Below the pieces are notes generated by a model, which had not been told where the DNA came from, ran no database searches, and worked only from the letters and a program-made list of their open reading frames with translations. Shown here in pieces: positions 12,345 through 23,547 of a DNA stretch of 64,000 bases. The first letter of the stretch is position 1, and each line of letters begins with the position of its first letter. A program made the position numbers and the translations under genes. The DNA comes from Linanthus parryae (taxonomy: Eukaryota > Streptophyta > Magnoliopsida > Ericales > Polemoniaceae): positions 52,561,891-52,625,890 of the forward strand of contig JALGPY010000003.1 in NCBI GenBank assembly GCA_023055425.1, read 5' to 3'.

Positions 12345-12801
12345 GCATTGCTTTAGGGGGAGAATCAGGTAAGTTTTATGTGTTTCGAAGGTTTGAACTG
12401 ATTTTAAAGCCTCGAAAATCTTTTCAATGCTTTCAGTATATGTGCATTACATCATACAGGTTTTCAAGGCATAGAAATCCTTTTCAAAGCCATGAAAATA
12501 AGACTGCGTGCTAGTTAGTCAATAAATTGGATCTTTCAATATTGGGTGTTATCTTTGTAGATAATTTCTCACTGTTTCCCTTAAATTTAAAAAAAAAATA
12601 CCTTCTCAGCCAAAATAGTAATGTATCTTTTATTTCCAACGGCACACACAAATTTGAATCTTTTTGATTCAGCAGATCTTCAAAGATCTGAAAGAATATT
12701 TAGTTTCCTTTTCAAACTGAAACTCTCTTCTATTTATCTCCTTCTTTCTTTATCTCCTTCATATCTATCCTACCTCTCTCTCTTCTTATCCCCAAACCCT
12801 A

Positions 12802-13485
12802 ATGAGCACTACAAGAGACTCAGACAGAATCAAGAAGGCTGGTGGTTCAAAGGCTGCAATAGAGAAGAAAAGAAAGGTCACTGTGGAAGAGGTTCAGACC
12901 ATCATTGTGGACTCAAATGCAAAGAATCCAACATCTGAAGACATGTCACCTCCTCCTCCCAAGAATAAGGCCAAGAAAGAAGAGACACCAGTGTCCAGCA
13001 AGAAGAAGAAGAAGGAAGTGGTGTCCGCACCAGAAAAACAGAAGGGAATTCAGATTGTCAGCCCTGAGAAGATAAAGAAGAAGGCTGACATAACTTACAA
13101 GGGAAAAGCAAAAGCGAAGATCAACATTCAAAACTCATATTCGAATGCAGCCACAATCTCATATGAAGTCTATTTTGTTTCAAAGAAGGATGGAAAGAAG
13201 AAAGATCTTCAAGAAGCTGAATCAGAATCCAGCATGGAATCTGAAAGATAGAATCAGAAGAAAAATTCCTCTTTGACGAAGAAAAGGTCCTTTGTAAAGA
13301 AGAAATTAAAACATGAAAGGAAGGCATTAGAAGGGTTAACCTTCATGTTTAACAGTGTGATCAAGACCATAAGTTCAATCATTGAGGATGTTGATGTGGC
13401 TCAACAAGAAGAAGAACAGGATGATGAGGGAGATAGTCAGGAAGAAGATACAGAGCAGCAAGGAGATGAAGACCCTACCCCTTAA
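12802..13485 (+). pseudogene. Lysine-rich ORF downstream of pol ("env-like" position), copy A
   Basis: A 227-codon frame starts at ATG 12802. It is rich in Lys and Glu, with an N-terminal basic cluster EKKRKV that resembles a nuclear localisation signal, runs of KKKKK, and an acidic tail ending QQGDEDPTP. One in-frame TAG (13249-13251) breaks it; copy B has AAG there. No signal peptide or membrane segment is visible, so an envelope role is doubtful despite the position after pol seen in Sireviruses. The full SIRE element at 39656-41168 has a related start and tail plus a central domain that is absent here. Function unknown. Confidence 0.6.
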
Positions 13486-13852
13486 ATCTTGCCTACTCTT
13501 TCTTCTCCTTGTCAAGGCCTTGAAATCCTTTTCAAAGTCTTGAATATTTTCTGTATTCAAACAATATTTCCAAAGACTCTGATCCAACATATTCTCATTT
13601 TTTTATGAAAGTAAAAAAGGGGGAGAAATTTAGGTTTATTTGCTATTTCAGTGACCTGGTTTTGGTCAGTAGGATTATCTGAAACTGTGCTGTTACTTGT
13701 TTTTTCAGCTGCTTTAATAGGTTGGATCTTTTGGACATTATGTGTTCACATGATATGATTTATTCTGCTATGTGCTAACGAGTATTTGTTGCAGAATAAG
13801 AGTATCAAACAGATTGGAAGACTTTGGTCTTGTCTTTCATCAAGAGGGAGAT

Positions 13853-15081
13853 TGTAAGTTCACTGCAGATTCAAGACTTTTAATAATTTTTTTATTTCAA
13901 TGCCTTGAAACAGCTTTCAAAGCCTTGAAATTGACTGAGCTTTATATGCATGAACTTAGGGGGTTTTTGATCTTTATTCAACTCATAAACCCCTGTGCTT
14001 GATTAGGTGATACTAGATGATGCAGACTAAGTATTTTGGGACAGTTTGCAGGATCTAACATCATCTGTTTGACTCAGTATTGCAGGGATTTTTTTTACCT
14101 ATTTTATAGGAACATGTTTCCTAACCCATGTTTTGCATATATGGTAACTTCTTGATGATTGATTTTGTGATCAATTTGATGTGTTTACAAGCTTCCTAAC
14201 ATACTTCCAACAAGATCAAATCAGTATCTCTAAATATACTGAGCTACTAGCCATTTGAAGTTGTTAGAAGATCAAGATTTGAAGAAAATTTTCAAGAAAT
14301 TTGTTGAGAAGATTCTGAAGATCTTCCATTCAAACTGGGTTCTTAACAGGAGAATTGCTGAAAGATTTTGAAGACACAACTACTCATAGCAATTCATAGA
14401 TACATTACAAACATTCAAGGATTAACAAGCAACAAAGAAGCAGATTCATATCTCTCAATCCAAGCATCAGAAGAACACTGCACACTCACTGCAGTTTCAT
14501 TTCCTGTGTTCTTCTTTTCTGAACTTCATTTGTATATCTTTTTTATAATACTTATTGTTCTCATTCTCAAGAATTTTTCAAGCTGAACAATATATAATTC
14601 TTATTTAATCAGATAGCTAGAGCAGGTACTACATAGGTTAGTGAGAACCACAAGATGTAACAGAGTAAGGTATCTCTTTGTTCTAGAGATCTAGGTCTTA
14701 GCTGTGGATTAATAAGAATTGTGTTGAAAATCATATATGGAGAAGATCCATGAGGTAGAGACGAAGGTCCAAGTGGACTGAACTCTCTATATCTTGTGTC
14801 TCTTGCATTTACTTTTCAGTTGCATACTTAGAAACTTTGCAGCATTCGAAACATTTTCATTTCAAGGGTTTGAAACTAATTTCAAGGCCTTGAAATACAC
14901 TTTTTCTTTCCTTACTCTAATTTTTTTCACTCCAAGGGCTTGAAACTCATTTCAAGGACTTGAATCTCTTTACAAATCTTTTGAAACTACTATTGTTCTA
15001 GAGTTTAGCAAAAGTATGCATACTCTATTCAACCCCCCCCCCCTTCTAGAGTATTGATATTGTATTTCTACCAACTGTACA
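13853..15081 (+). repeat. LTR of the SIRE-like fragment (copy A)
   Basis: It starts TGTAAGTTCACTG after the purine run CAAGAGGGAGAT. The right end is approximate (ACA at 15079-15081), placed by alignment with copy B and the SIRE LTRs. It carries several palindromes of the TTTCAAGGCCTTGAAA type (for example 14880-14895) and a C-tract hairpin at about 15021-15055. Confidence 0.75.
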
Positions 15082-15720
15082 CCCCCTTCACTTAGGAAAA
15101 AATTCATTTCTTAGTTTTCGCCTACATGATTCTCTTCGTAGTCTCCGTGCGAAGTGCTTTTTACTTTGCGACAGCATTGCTTCCCACAAACACTTTTTGC
15201 TTCATGGCTTCCTGGGTGGTGTCTTCGTATGAAGATACCATGTCTTCGTGCGAAGAACCTACCTGGAAAATTCACTTCTTCATTGCTCAATTGAGTCTCT
15301 TCTTCTTCTTATTATTCATCTTCAAGGCTTCATTCCAACAAATCTCCACCTTGACTTGAAGTCTCTCGTCTGCAAAAAAATCTTCTTCCACCTTGAGAAC
15401 AAAGCTTGGCTTCTCCCCTCCCAATGTCTCCTGTCACGGAGACTCACTGGACCACGTCGGGTCCGACATGCCCCTATGGTCTCATTGGTTCATAATGATG
15501 AGCAATTCCAAACAATGCTGGAACTAGCTCCTTGGAACCGTCTTAATGAACATATTTGTGGGGTTGTCAGCAGTCCCCACCTTTATCACTTGATTCTGCA
15601 TTCGCTTCTCAGAAAATGATACCTAATGTCGATATTCTTGGTCCTTTCATGATGAACCCGGTCCTTCGTCAAGCAAATCGCACTCAAGTTATCACAGTAG
15701 ACTATTACTTATCTTGATCT
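15082..15720 (-). mobile_element. Antisense Tork-like copia remnant: RNase H end plus part of 3' LTR (copy A)
   Basis: Reading leftward on the minus strand, 15720-15540 encodes an RNase H end with VYCDNLSAI, HERTKNIDIRYHF and TADNPTNMF. A degraded tail and a purine run (AAGGTGGAGATT) follow, then an LTR start TGTTGGAATGAAGCC at 15340. The LTR is cut at about 15082 where the SIRE-like LTR ends. Palindromic words such as CTTCGTATGAAG repeat in the LTR part (15136-15260). It carries several stop codons. Copy B has the same remnant at 60893-61515. Confidence 0.75.
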
Positions 15721-15730
15721 AGCCCTAGAT

Positions 15731-17590
15731 GATTGACTATTCCCTTGAGCCATGATCAGTATCTTGGTCTTCCTACTCTTATTGGTCGTAAGAAAAAAAA
15801 TATTTTCAACTCCATCAAAACTAAAATCTGGAATAAACTTCCGGGGTATAAAGAAAAATTACTTTCTCCGGCCAGAAAGGAGATACTTATAATTTTTTTG
15901 TTCAATCTATCCCCACTTATATTGTGTCGGTTTATTTACTTCCAATCACTTTCAATAACGAAATTCAGCAACCTTTAGCTTGCTTTTGGTGGGGAAATGA
16001 TTTATAAACAAAATAAAATTCAGTAGAAGTCTTGAGATTATTTATGTAAAGTATGGGTTTCCTCCAAATGTATGCTATTAATCTTGCACTTTTAGGTAAT
16101 CAAGTGTGGCGTATTCTTCATTACCTGAATTCCATTCTTGATAGAGTTCTTAAGGGTAAGTATTTTCAATATTATGATATTATCTCGGTAGAAGCAAATT
16201 CTAATTCTTCTTATATTTGGAAAGGTCTTATTAAAGCCAGAAACATCATTTTTAAGGTTGTTCGTCTGGGTATTGGAAATGGGCGTAATACTCTAATCTA
16301 CCACCGTAGATGGATATCTATGAGCTTTGGTCGTAATCTTTATAGTTATCCTACTTTACCAAGCCAGTCGTATGTTTCGGACCTCGTTCAACCTGATTTT
16401 ACGGAATCAAAATCTATTTTTTGATAGTTTTTATGAGGAAGAGGCCATGGCTATCATTCAAATTCCTCTTAGTTCCCCCTATAATCAAGACAATTTTGTT
16501 TGGCCCCAAACTATATATGATTTATATACCGTCAAATTGGCTTACTATGTTGCATTATCCAGTATCCTGACAATTTTCACAATCAAACTTCTACATCTTA
16601 AAAAAACACTGTCAGTTTTTGGAAATTACTTTGGAAAAGGAAGATTCAAGAAAAAATTAAAGTTAACTGTACCACAATTGCTTGGCTACCAAAAATAATA
16701 TTTTAAAGAAAGGTATTAGTTTACCTCAAATGTGTTGTTTTAGCAACTGTGATAATGAAGATCCAAATCATTTGTTCTTTCATCGTCTCTTGTTTCAGGG
16801 ACTTTTTGGTTCTGATATAGTAGATTTCCGAATACCCTTCAAGAACTTGTCATTTTCAATTCGTTTTCGCCAATTATTTCTCAATCTCAGTCCTAAAAAA
16901 TGAGATCTCTTCTATTATATTTGTTGGAATATCTAGCTTGCACGAAATAGGAAGATTTTCAAGAATGAAAAGCAAAGCCAAGAATCTATTTTGAATCTAG
17001 CTTTATCTACACTTTCTGAATTTAAAGGATCTACCTATCTTGATTTGGGATCGGTACATGCAGGTCCTCAAGGTGCTCAATCTCCGGCGAAATGGTCAGC
17101 TCCTCCGCTTGGTGTGCTAAAAATGAATGTGGACTCTTCCATTGATGTCGAGAAGAGGAGATCCGGTAGAGGTGATGTTATCAGAAACAGTAATGGAGAT
17201 TTCATCTTGGGGATTGCCTTTCCAATCCCGTTTTCAACAAACTCAACTGTAGCTGAAGCATATGCCATGAAGATGGCGATTAAGATGGCTAGAAATCGAG
17301 GATTCACAACCTTGATGATTGAATCAGATTCACAAACCCTCGTCTCTAAGCTGGGAAGGAGAGAGGCGCTGTTTGGGAATTCACCAATACGAAAGAACCA
17401 TAAATGAGGTTCTCAGCTGTCTCAGCACTCTTATAAATTCTAGGGTTAGTTGGTGTCGAAAAGTAAAAAATGCCCTCGGCCATCAACTTGCTAAAATGGG
17501 CCTGGCTTGTAATGTTGTTTCGTTTTGGGCCATCTTATGCCCAGTAAGTTTGTATGCCTTACGTGCAACTGGCTTAGCCCAATATTAAAA
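15731..17590 (+). pseudogene. L1-type LINE relic: RT end, zinc-finger region and RNase H (copy A)
   Basis: In order: the post-catalytic RT region (YLGLPTLIGRKKK, then LSPARKEILI), a segment with INLALLGNQVWR and SYIWKGLIKARNI, a zinc-finger-like CCFSNCDNEDPNHLFFH (about 16735), and a plant-LINE RNase H with LKMNVDSSIDVEKR, GDVIRNSNGDF, EAYAMKMA and ESDSQTLVSK. Frames shift several times. The endonuclease and catalytic RT are missing, as is common for 5'-truncated LINEs. Copy B holds the same relic at 61521-63400 with different small lesions. Confidence 0.85.
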
Positions 17591-18045
17591 AAATCACGCT
17601 TGTTTACGAAAAAATAGCAATCACACAGGCACAAGTAGTGATGCCACTTCTAGCACAAACAACTTTTAAAATAATATCAGGAGTCTGGCAGTCTCAGGAA
17701 AAATCAAAATATTTGTATGGAAATTAAATAACAACATTTTATTAACCAAAGCATTATTTTAGGCAAAGAATAAATGTACCTCTGACCTTCAGGTAGAGAC
17801 AAAAGAGCTTTTTTCTTATTATGCGTCGATCCGTCAAGTTTTGGATTCAGCTCTTGTAGACCTATCACATCCGGTCACTAATATTCCTTTCCCAGTTCGG
17901 ATGAGAGCAATCTTCAATTAATTCCCCTAATAAAGTTGCAGGTCGTTATGCATGTGTTGTGGGAGAATTTGGTTTTCTAGCCAAAAAATAGTAAATATAT
18001 CTATATTTATATATAAACAAATTTGAAGATAGAAAATTTATATAA
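17591..18045. other. AT-rich spacer between two LINE relics (copy A), no gene seen
   Basis: No credible coding frame. A short TA-rich run at about 17993-18016 corresponds to a longer TA microsatellite in copy B (about 63804-63832). Confidence 0.5.
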
Positions 18046-18431
18046 ATGATAATGAATTTGTTTGCGGCAAACATAGAAATTATTGAAACTACTTGCCTTT
18101 TCTTCAGTGGATTGCGTGCAGGTCAAGATCAAGTTCGAAAAAGAATAAGATGGTGTCCCCTTCCTTCTATTTTTCTAAGGATGAGCATCGATGCCTATGT
18201 TTCTCTTGAGCAGAAGATAGCTGCAGGAGGTGCGGTGATTCGCAACCCGAACGGTAGATTTGGTTGTGTGTTTCATGCCATGTTCAATTATAATTTGTTT
18301 AAGTCCGTGTATCGGTGAGATATATGCGATGTAATCTGCAACAATATTAGCAAAAGATAAAGGATTCCAAAATCTTATTGTGGAGTTGGACAATATGTAT
18401 TTGATGCTCAAGCTTTGAAAGGAGGCGGATG
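18046..18431 (+). pseudogene. Second LINE RNase H relic, cut by an Ale LTR
   Basis: The frame includes RKRIRWCPLPS, MSIDAYVSLEQK and GGAVIRNPNGRFG, then, after a frame change, GEIYAM and NLIVELDN. These are RNase H (RVT_3-like) motifs of plant LINEs. It stops where an antisense copia LTR begins (TGTATTAG at 18432). Copy B starts the same relic at about 63864 and leaves the window. Confidence 0.7.
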
Positions 18432-18786
18432 GTGTATTAGAAAGGAACAAGATTAGGGTTTGCAAAGTGTATACAGAGAATGTATAGAGAAGATGAAAGA
18501 TAGGGTAAAATGCATGGTACGTATTGATTGCAGAAGAGTCTCGAAGAGACTAGATAAATACAACGAGTTGTAACGGTTGGATTTTTATCCAACGGGGTGG
18601 AAAGATACGGTAGCAATCAGATAAGAAAACCAGATCACTCTCAAGGGTTGTGTGAAAGAAATTATTTCACTAATATTTACAATTGGGCTTGTAGTAAGCG
18701 AGTTGAGCTATATGGGCCTCAACACTTGATTTTATTCTAAGCAGTTGTGCTCACATGTGGGCTTCATCAGCTGTGTTAATCCCTCC
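18432..18786 (-). repeat. 3' LTR of the nested Ale-like element (approximate)
   Basis: On the minus strand a purine run (GGGAGGGA) is followed by TTAACACAGCTGATG at about 18786, and the sequence ends CTAATACA at 18432 against the LINE relic. The inner boundary is approximate because no second LTR is in the window for comparison. Confidence 0.55.
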
Positions 18787-19468
18787 CGTAAACTCATAAT
18801 GGTTGAGCATGAACCATGAGGTTATTTTTTAGTTCTTGAAACGAGTGGATGAAGAGCTTTTTTAAATATGTCAGACACATGATCTGCACATGAAGCAAAA
18901 CCAACAACAAGTTCTTTGTTAAGAGCTTTTCCACTCACATAGTGGTAATCAAGTTCTATATGTTTTGTTTGTGCTTGAAAAAAGAAGGTTGACAAAGAAA
19001 TAAGGGGAGAAAGATGGTCACTCCATAAAGCAGGAGAATAAGGATGGAAAATTTTAAATAATGAATCAGAGTTTTAAAGTAAGAGAAATCAGGTGTTGCA
19101 GTTGCAAGAGCACGATATTATGCTTGAGTAAAAGAGCATGTGATAGTGGATTGTTTCTTGGATACCCAACGAATTGGATTTGGGGCAAGGAAAGTAATCA
19201 TCCCAGTAGTGTTGAGAGAAGGGCGGTACCAGTGTGTTGGATTGGGAGAGAAGAGCCATTACCAGTTGTGACTTGGTCCTTTCTAGAATAAGGATCTAAC
19301 AGACAGAGATTTGTCATGTTCCACTATCATGGGGGTTGAGGCTCCAGTGTAGTTTGGATCTGAATGTTTGACATGAGCGCTTAACGTCATGACATTGTGT
19401 TGTTCTGGAGGGGATTAGACCCTAATAAGCATAGTCCATTATGTCCAAACAGTCAAGGGCAGAATGGT
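18787..19468 (-). pseudogene. Protease to RNase H remnant of the nested Ale-like element
   Basis: Reading leftward, protease-region motifs appear first (TGNGSSLPIQHTG, about 19290-19240). They pass without any integrase or RT into RNase H text: QSTITCSFTQA, RALATATPDF, LDYHYVSGKALNKELVVGF and DHVSDIF. Several stops and frame changes are present. The first bases (19468-19445) hold the second half of the gag zinc knuckle (SALDC), whose first half is at 27624-27660. Confidence 0.75.
19464..19468. repeat. Target site duplication ATGGT of the solo LTR (partner 27624-27628)
   Basis: Identical 5-bp direct repeats flank the solo LTR exactly at its TG and CA ends. They lie inside the Ale gag zinc-knuckle coding region, at the His codon. 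Confidence 0.88.
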
Positions 19469-22400
19469 TGTAACACCCCCGATTTCCATAGGAGCCGGAG
19501 ATCGGGATGGTGCCCTCCGTACAGGGGATTTTACCCTTTCGTACAAGGAGTAGTAGTAACAAGTGATTGAAAAGAAACATCCGACTACTGATTTATAATT
19601 CAAAAGATAACATTGTTTTTAACCGGTTCCAAAATGGACATCAAGTCTAACAACAGAGAGATTACAATAAAAACTGGTAATCCGTTTATTACTAACATAA
19701 CTACTGTTTCTTGAGAGAGAGAGCGGTCGTGTTTCCCGTACGTTACCCCAAGCAAACAAGTCATATACCTGCGGGAAAATAAAAAGAACACTAGACGCAG
19801 TTTTTCGAGTATCAGTAAAAACTGAGTGAATAAACAACTTAGCATGTAAAACAGAGTGGCTAAGAAAGGATGCGGGTTTATATTTGAAGTAGTTTAAATA
19901 GTACGAGAGTATGAGTATAAAGATCAGTGTAAACAATTTGAATTGCTTTCAGAAATATAAGTACGAATAGAAGCGACGATTATCTGAGTTCTCAAAAACT
20001 TTTATTTCCATACCAAAAGTTATTATGAGTGGGCGATTCGTTTACCGAGATATTCATATCTTTCCACATGTGGAATGAAATACGCCATATTATAAGTTCG
20101 CAGTATTGACCAGGGTAAAGTAATAACAGATGATACTGGCATATAGTAGGTTTGATAACCCAACCTCTCTACCAAGCGTTATGGATCGATTCCTACCGTC
20201 CCGCTAGTCATCATACACGCAGCTACTAGACCTTAAGTTTCGACAACCCCTTGAGATTGTAAGTCAGAAGAGTAGTACTAGAATGCTGGACTCTCACCAA
20301 CAAGGTGAAAAGCCGAGGAACGGAGTCCCCAACTAGAAGCAGGTCCAAGACTCCAACAAGTAGTCAAGGCATTCTACCGAATAAATAAGTACGTTCGTAG
20401 CCAACATAGTAACAAACGACGTAGGCACATAGCATTGTCGTAGACCCACTGGTTCCGGTATACGCGATTCTTTCACTTTACGTTATTTATGAATTCTGAC
20501 ATGGCGACGTTTGAACAATAAGTTTGTAGATTTGAAGGCGAGTAGTAAAGTGCGGAGTTAAGTCAAGTAAAGCACGTTTAGCAAATTTGAAATGAAGTAC
20601 GACAGTTATTTTGAAGTAAACAAGTAGATCACATGAAAGAGGTAGGCACACGAGACTAAGCATGTAAGCTCACGCGTATATTTTAAGACAACACATGAAA
20701 TCAATTTTTGACACGAAGGAAGGCAAGTACGCAACACTAAGCATGTTTACTCACCTTGACAGCCGTAGATATGCTAGCTACGCTTCTACTCGTACACCAC
20801 ACCTTGGTCAATGAAGTTGGACTCTACAAACAAACACATAGACCTAATTACAAAAAAGTTCAAGCCGCAAAGTTATAACCTACGCGTCCTATGTGATATG
20901 CAAATGATAACCCTAACTTGGAGGTCTCCAAGAAACGTTAAAGTCTCTAATTTGTTTTACGAAAATATTCTTAATCGTTAACGTGTAAAAACTCTAAATT
21001 TGATTTAGGAAAATAAGAGTATAGAATAATTATTCAATTTATGAAGAAAATGAATTGTGTGGTAAATAGTTTAAAGAAATGCTTCAAAGATATTTATTTT
21101 ACGTGAACGTTTTCATTTAATAACTGTTTAATTAAAAAATATTTGTTTATAACAAGAATAACTCTATAGGTAGTTTTAAGCTTACTATTTGTAGAGAAAG
21201 ATTAAATCCACACTTATCAAAGAATTAGAACCTCATTTGTTTATCAAATATAAAAGGTTGTGTGTACACTATATATTTTATATCACTTGTTTTTCAAGAT
21301 AAACTAATTGTAGTATATCATATTGTAAATTGCACTTATTTTATAAACGTATTATTTCCATTCTGCAAAAGTGTACTTTCTTTAGTTACTTAATTTGGAA
21401 ATATAAATACAAATACTCTAAATATTAGTTTTGAAGAAATTAACTATAAACTAATTACATTAATAAATAAAGAATGCATAAACCACAAGAGTCCCCCAAA
21501 TTTTGTAGAAATTACAGGAGTTACCCCCAACCCTAAACTAAAAGTTTCTGAAAAGTCATAATATGCCCTAAATTTTCAGTTTGTACAAAAAGATCCCCCA
21601 AACACAAAGTTGTTTTCAATCACACCACCTTCTTCCTCCAACATCAATCACAACCATGGCTACAATCACAACCCAAACTTTCTTACACAATTTTATGACA
21701 ACAGATTGTAAATCAACAAGGGGGTATTTAATTTTACCCCAAAATAGAGAGAGAGCGACGGATCGGGAAAAGGAGGCGGCGAATCGGTGGTGGCGGTGAT
21801 GTTCGGTTGTGCTTGGTCGCCTGGGTTTCGGCCCAGGTGTTGGGCTTGGTGTGAGTGCGAAACAGAGAGAGACAGAGAGGGACGGCGGCGATAATGGGCA
21901 GTGAGGGGGTGATTTCTGTCGGAGGTATGGAGCGGCGTTAATGGAGTTTTTCGTGGTGGTGGGTGTGTTTGTAAAACAGGGGATTGGTAGTGGTTTAATG
22001 GAGAAACTGGGGAGGGGTTGTGAGATCGGAAAAGAGGATAAGAAACGGGGCAGAGAGGAGGTGGATCGGAGTTGTGGTGGTGGTCGGCGGTCTCGGCTGG
22101 GTCCGCTGCCGACCTCGCCGGCGGTGGCTCCGGCTGGGTTTGGTGGTCCGACCGGAAGAGAGAGAGATGCAGGTTGCGGTGGTGATTGGTGTTGGTGGTG
22201 CTGTTCGTCGCGAGGAAGAAGGGCGGAGAAGTAGAAGAAGAACAAATGAAGGAGAAGAGGAACAGAGAGTTACTCCCTCCGTTTCTCCAGGTTCTTCAAA
22301 ATTTCCATTTTTGGACGTTTCACCTGGTTCTTCAAAATTTCTATATATGGAAACTTTTCACAAACAAAATACGAATATACCCTTAATGAAAAAAACCAAC

Positions 22401-22732
22401 TAGAAAGTATAATTGGGCTTAACTAATCAGGTTTAATACTAAACCTGATTAATTAAGCCCAAATCTAATTCTGGGCTTTAATTAGAACATCAATGAGCCC
22501 ACCAACTAAAACCCAAATCCATGAATGCATCTCAACCAATTTTTTATGACTAACCTAGTGAACCGACTGTTCTTCCCCAATTGCTTCAGTTCATCTCCCT
22601 CTTCTCTCTCGACCACCCACCGCCTCTCTCTCTAGGGTTTCGTCTGTGATTGACAAACCCTAGCAATCACTCACTCCCCTTACACATCTGTTGTTCATAG
22701 ATTGATTCCCACCATCTACTCCAATTGAATCG

Positions 22733-23035
22733 ATGTCTAACGGGGTTGAACCAGAAGCGATGGACCTCGACGAGGCCGATCTCATATGGATTGGTGATGC
22801 AATTGGCCAAACGACCTGTTTTGAAGAGGATCGGTATGCTCTGTTCCGATTTAGGGCGATTTATATACCGGCGATGCTTCGTACGCCTCCGGTAGTTGTT
22901 CAGGTCACGGCGGTTCAATTGGAGAATCAAACTGTCCCCGACTCGGAGGAGGATGAGCCAGAGATGGTTCCCGACACCGAATACGATGAGCCGAACAGTT
23001 TCCGGAGACGGGGAAGGATGAGCCGGAGAAACTGA
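22733..23035 (+). CDS. Unidentified 100-codon forward ORF in the mariner-like element
   Basis: An ATG frame ends in TGA at 23033-23035. The product is acidic, with repeated SEEDEPEMVPDTEYDEPN-like text and a basic end RRRGRMSRR. The upstream sequence looks like a plant 5' UTR: CT-rich, with CTCTCTCTAGGGTTT at about 22625-22640. An exon-like stretch on the same strand near 25664-25740 reads EDNEPIVVPGRAVRSN after TTGCAG, and its style is similar. It could be the first exon of a captured host gene or a second gene of the element. I recognise no domain, and I could not define a splice join. Confidence 0.4.
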   Translation: MSNGVEPEAMDLDEADLIWIGDAIGQTTCFEEDRYALFRFRAIYIPAMLRTPPVVVQVTAVQLENQTVPDSEEDEPEMVPDTEYDEPNSFRRRGRMSRRN

Positions 23036-23410
23036 TGGGTTTTCAAGGGCTGTGAGAAACTTCTTTTCTCTATATATCTCGATCTGTTATAATTGTTGTG
23101 AGAAACCCCTAACTCTCTCTATCTTGATCTGTTCTGAGATCTGTTGTTGTTATTTCACTACCTATTGTTATTATCTGGTGCTGTGATCTACCTGGCTTTG
23201 ATCTGTTCCATCATGTTAACTAATTTATCTTGCTGCTGTGTGATCTGTTGTTAGCTTCATCTTATAATAAGATGGTGTAATTGGTGATATACTATAAACT
23301 GTGTTTGTAACTGCTGATCTACCTGGCTTTGATCTCATATGGATTGGTGATGCAATTAGTGATATACTATAAACTGTGTTTGTAACTGCTGATCTACCTG
23401 GCTTTGATCT

Positions 23411-23445
23411 ATTCCCTCTGTTTCTGCCGTTTCTTCCAAAAAATT
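23411..23445 (+). repeat. Internal copy of the mariner terminal repeat
   Basis: TTCCCTCTGTTTCTGCCG followed by TTTCTTCC closely matches the right terminal sequence (in inverted form) and lies in the same orientation as the left end at 22273. It suggests that 22273-23410, with the forward ORF, was added outside an older left end. Confidence 0.65.
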
Positions 23446-23547
23446 GATGGCTTTAAACTGTGTTTGTGCACCTGTTTATGGCTTCTTCACTCGATGAGGC
23501 TATGTCCGAGAGTGTTGATGCAAAGATCTCTAAACAGGTTCAACCCG

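Larger units (their letters stand above)
11671..15081 (+). mobile_element. 5'-truncated SIRE-like copia fragment (copy A)
   Basis: The fragment begins inside reverse transcriptase (matching the SIRE element at about 37976), keeps part of RT and RNase H, an extra ORF after pol, a polypurine run and one LTR. No gag, integrase or 5' LTR is present. The same truncation point occurs in copy B, so it arose before the duplication. Relative to copy B it has lost about 0.54 kb of pol. Confidence 0.85.
9699..18431 (+). repeat. Large direct duplication, copy A
   Basis: This block matches 55052-64000 in the same order and orientation: an unclassified 2 kb segment, a truncated SIRE fragment, an antisense Tork remnant, an L1-type LINE relic and a second LINE relic. 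The offset grows from about 45.35 kb at the left end to about 45.82 kb near 18020. Most of that comes from one deletion of about 0.54 kb in copy A near 12153. Copy A is cut on the left by the Tork element and on the right by an Ale LTR. Copy B runs off the window, so the true length is unknown but is at least 8.7 kb. Confidence 0.92.

Noticed and set aside
12621..12938. 105-codon forward frame before the Lys-rich ORF
   Set aside because: It overlaps the start of the ORF at 12802 in another frame and covers CT-rich leader-like sequence. The 12802 frame is the one shared with copy B and the SIRE element.
19600..19936. Minus-strand frames of 81 and 105 codons with hydrophobic runs
   Set aside because: They lie inside the gypsy solo LTR, overlap each other in different frames and show no domain.
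21616..22245. 209-codon minus-strand frame rich in Pro, Ser and His
   Set aside because: It lies in the leader-like, CACC-rich part of the gypsy solo LTR, and overlaps several equally long frames on the other strand. Low complexity, no domain.
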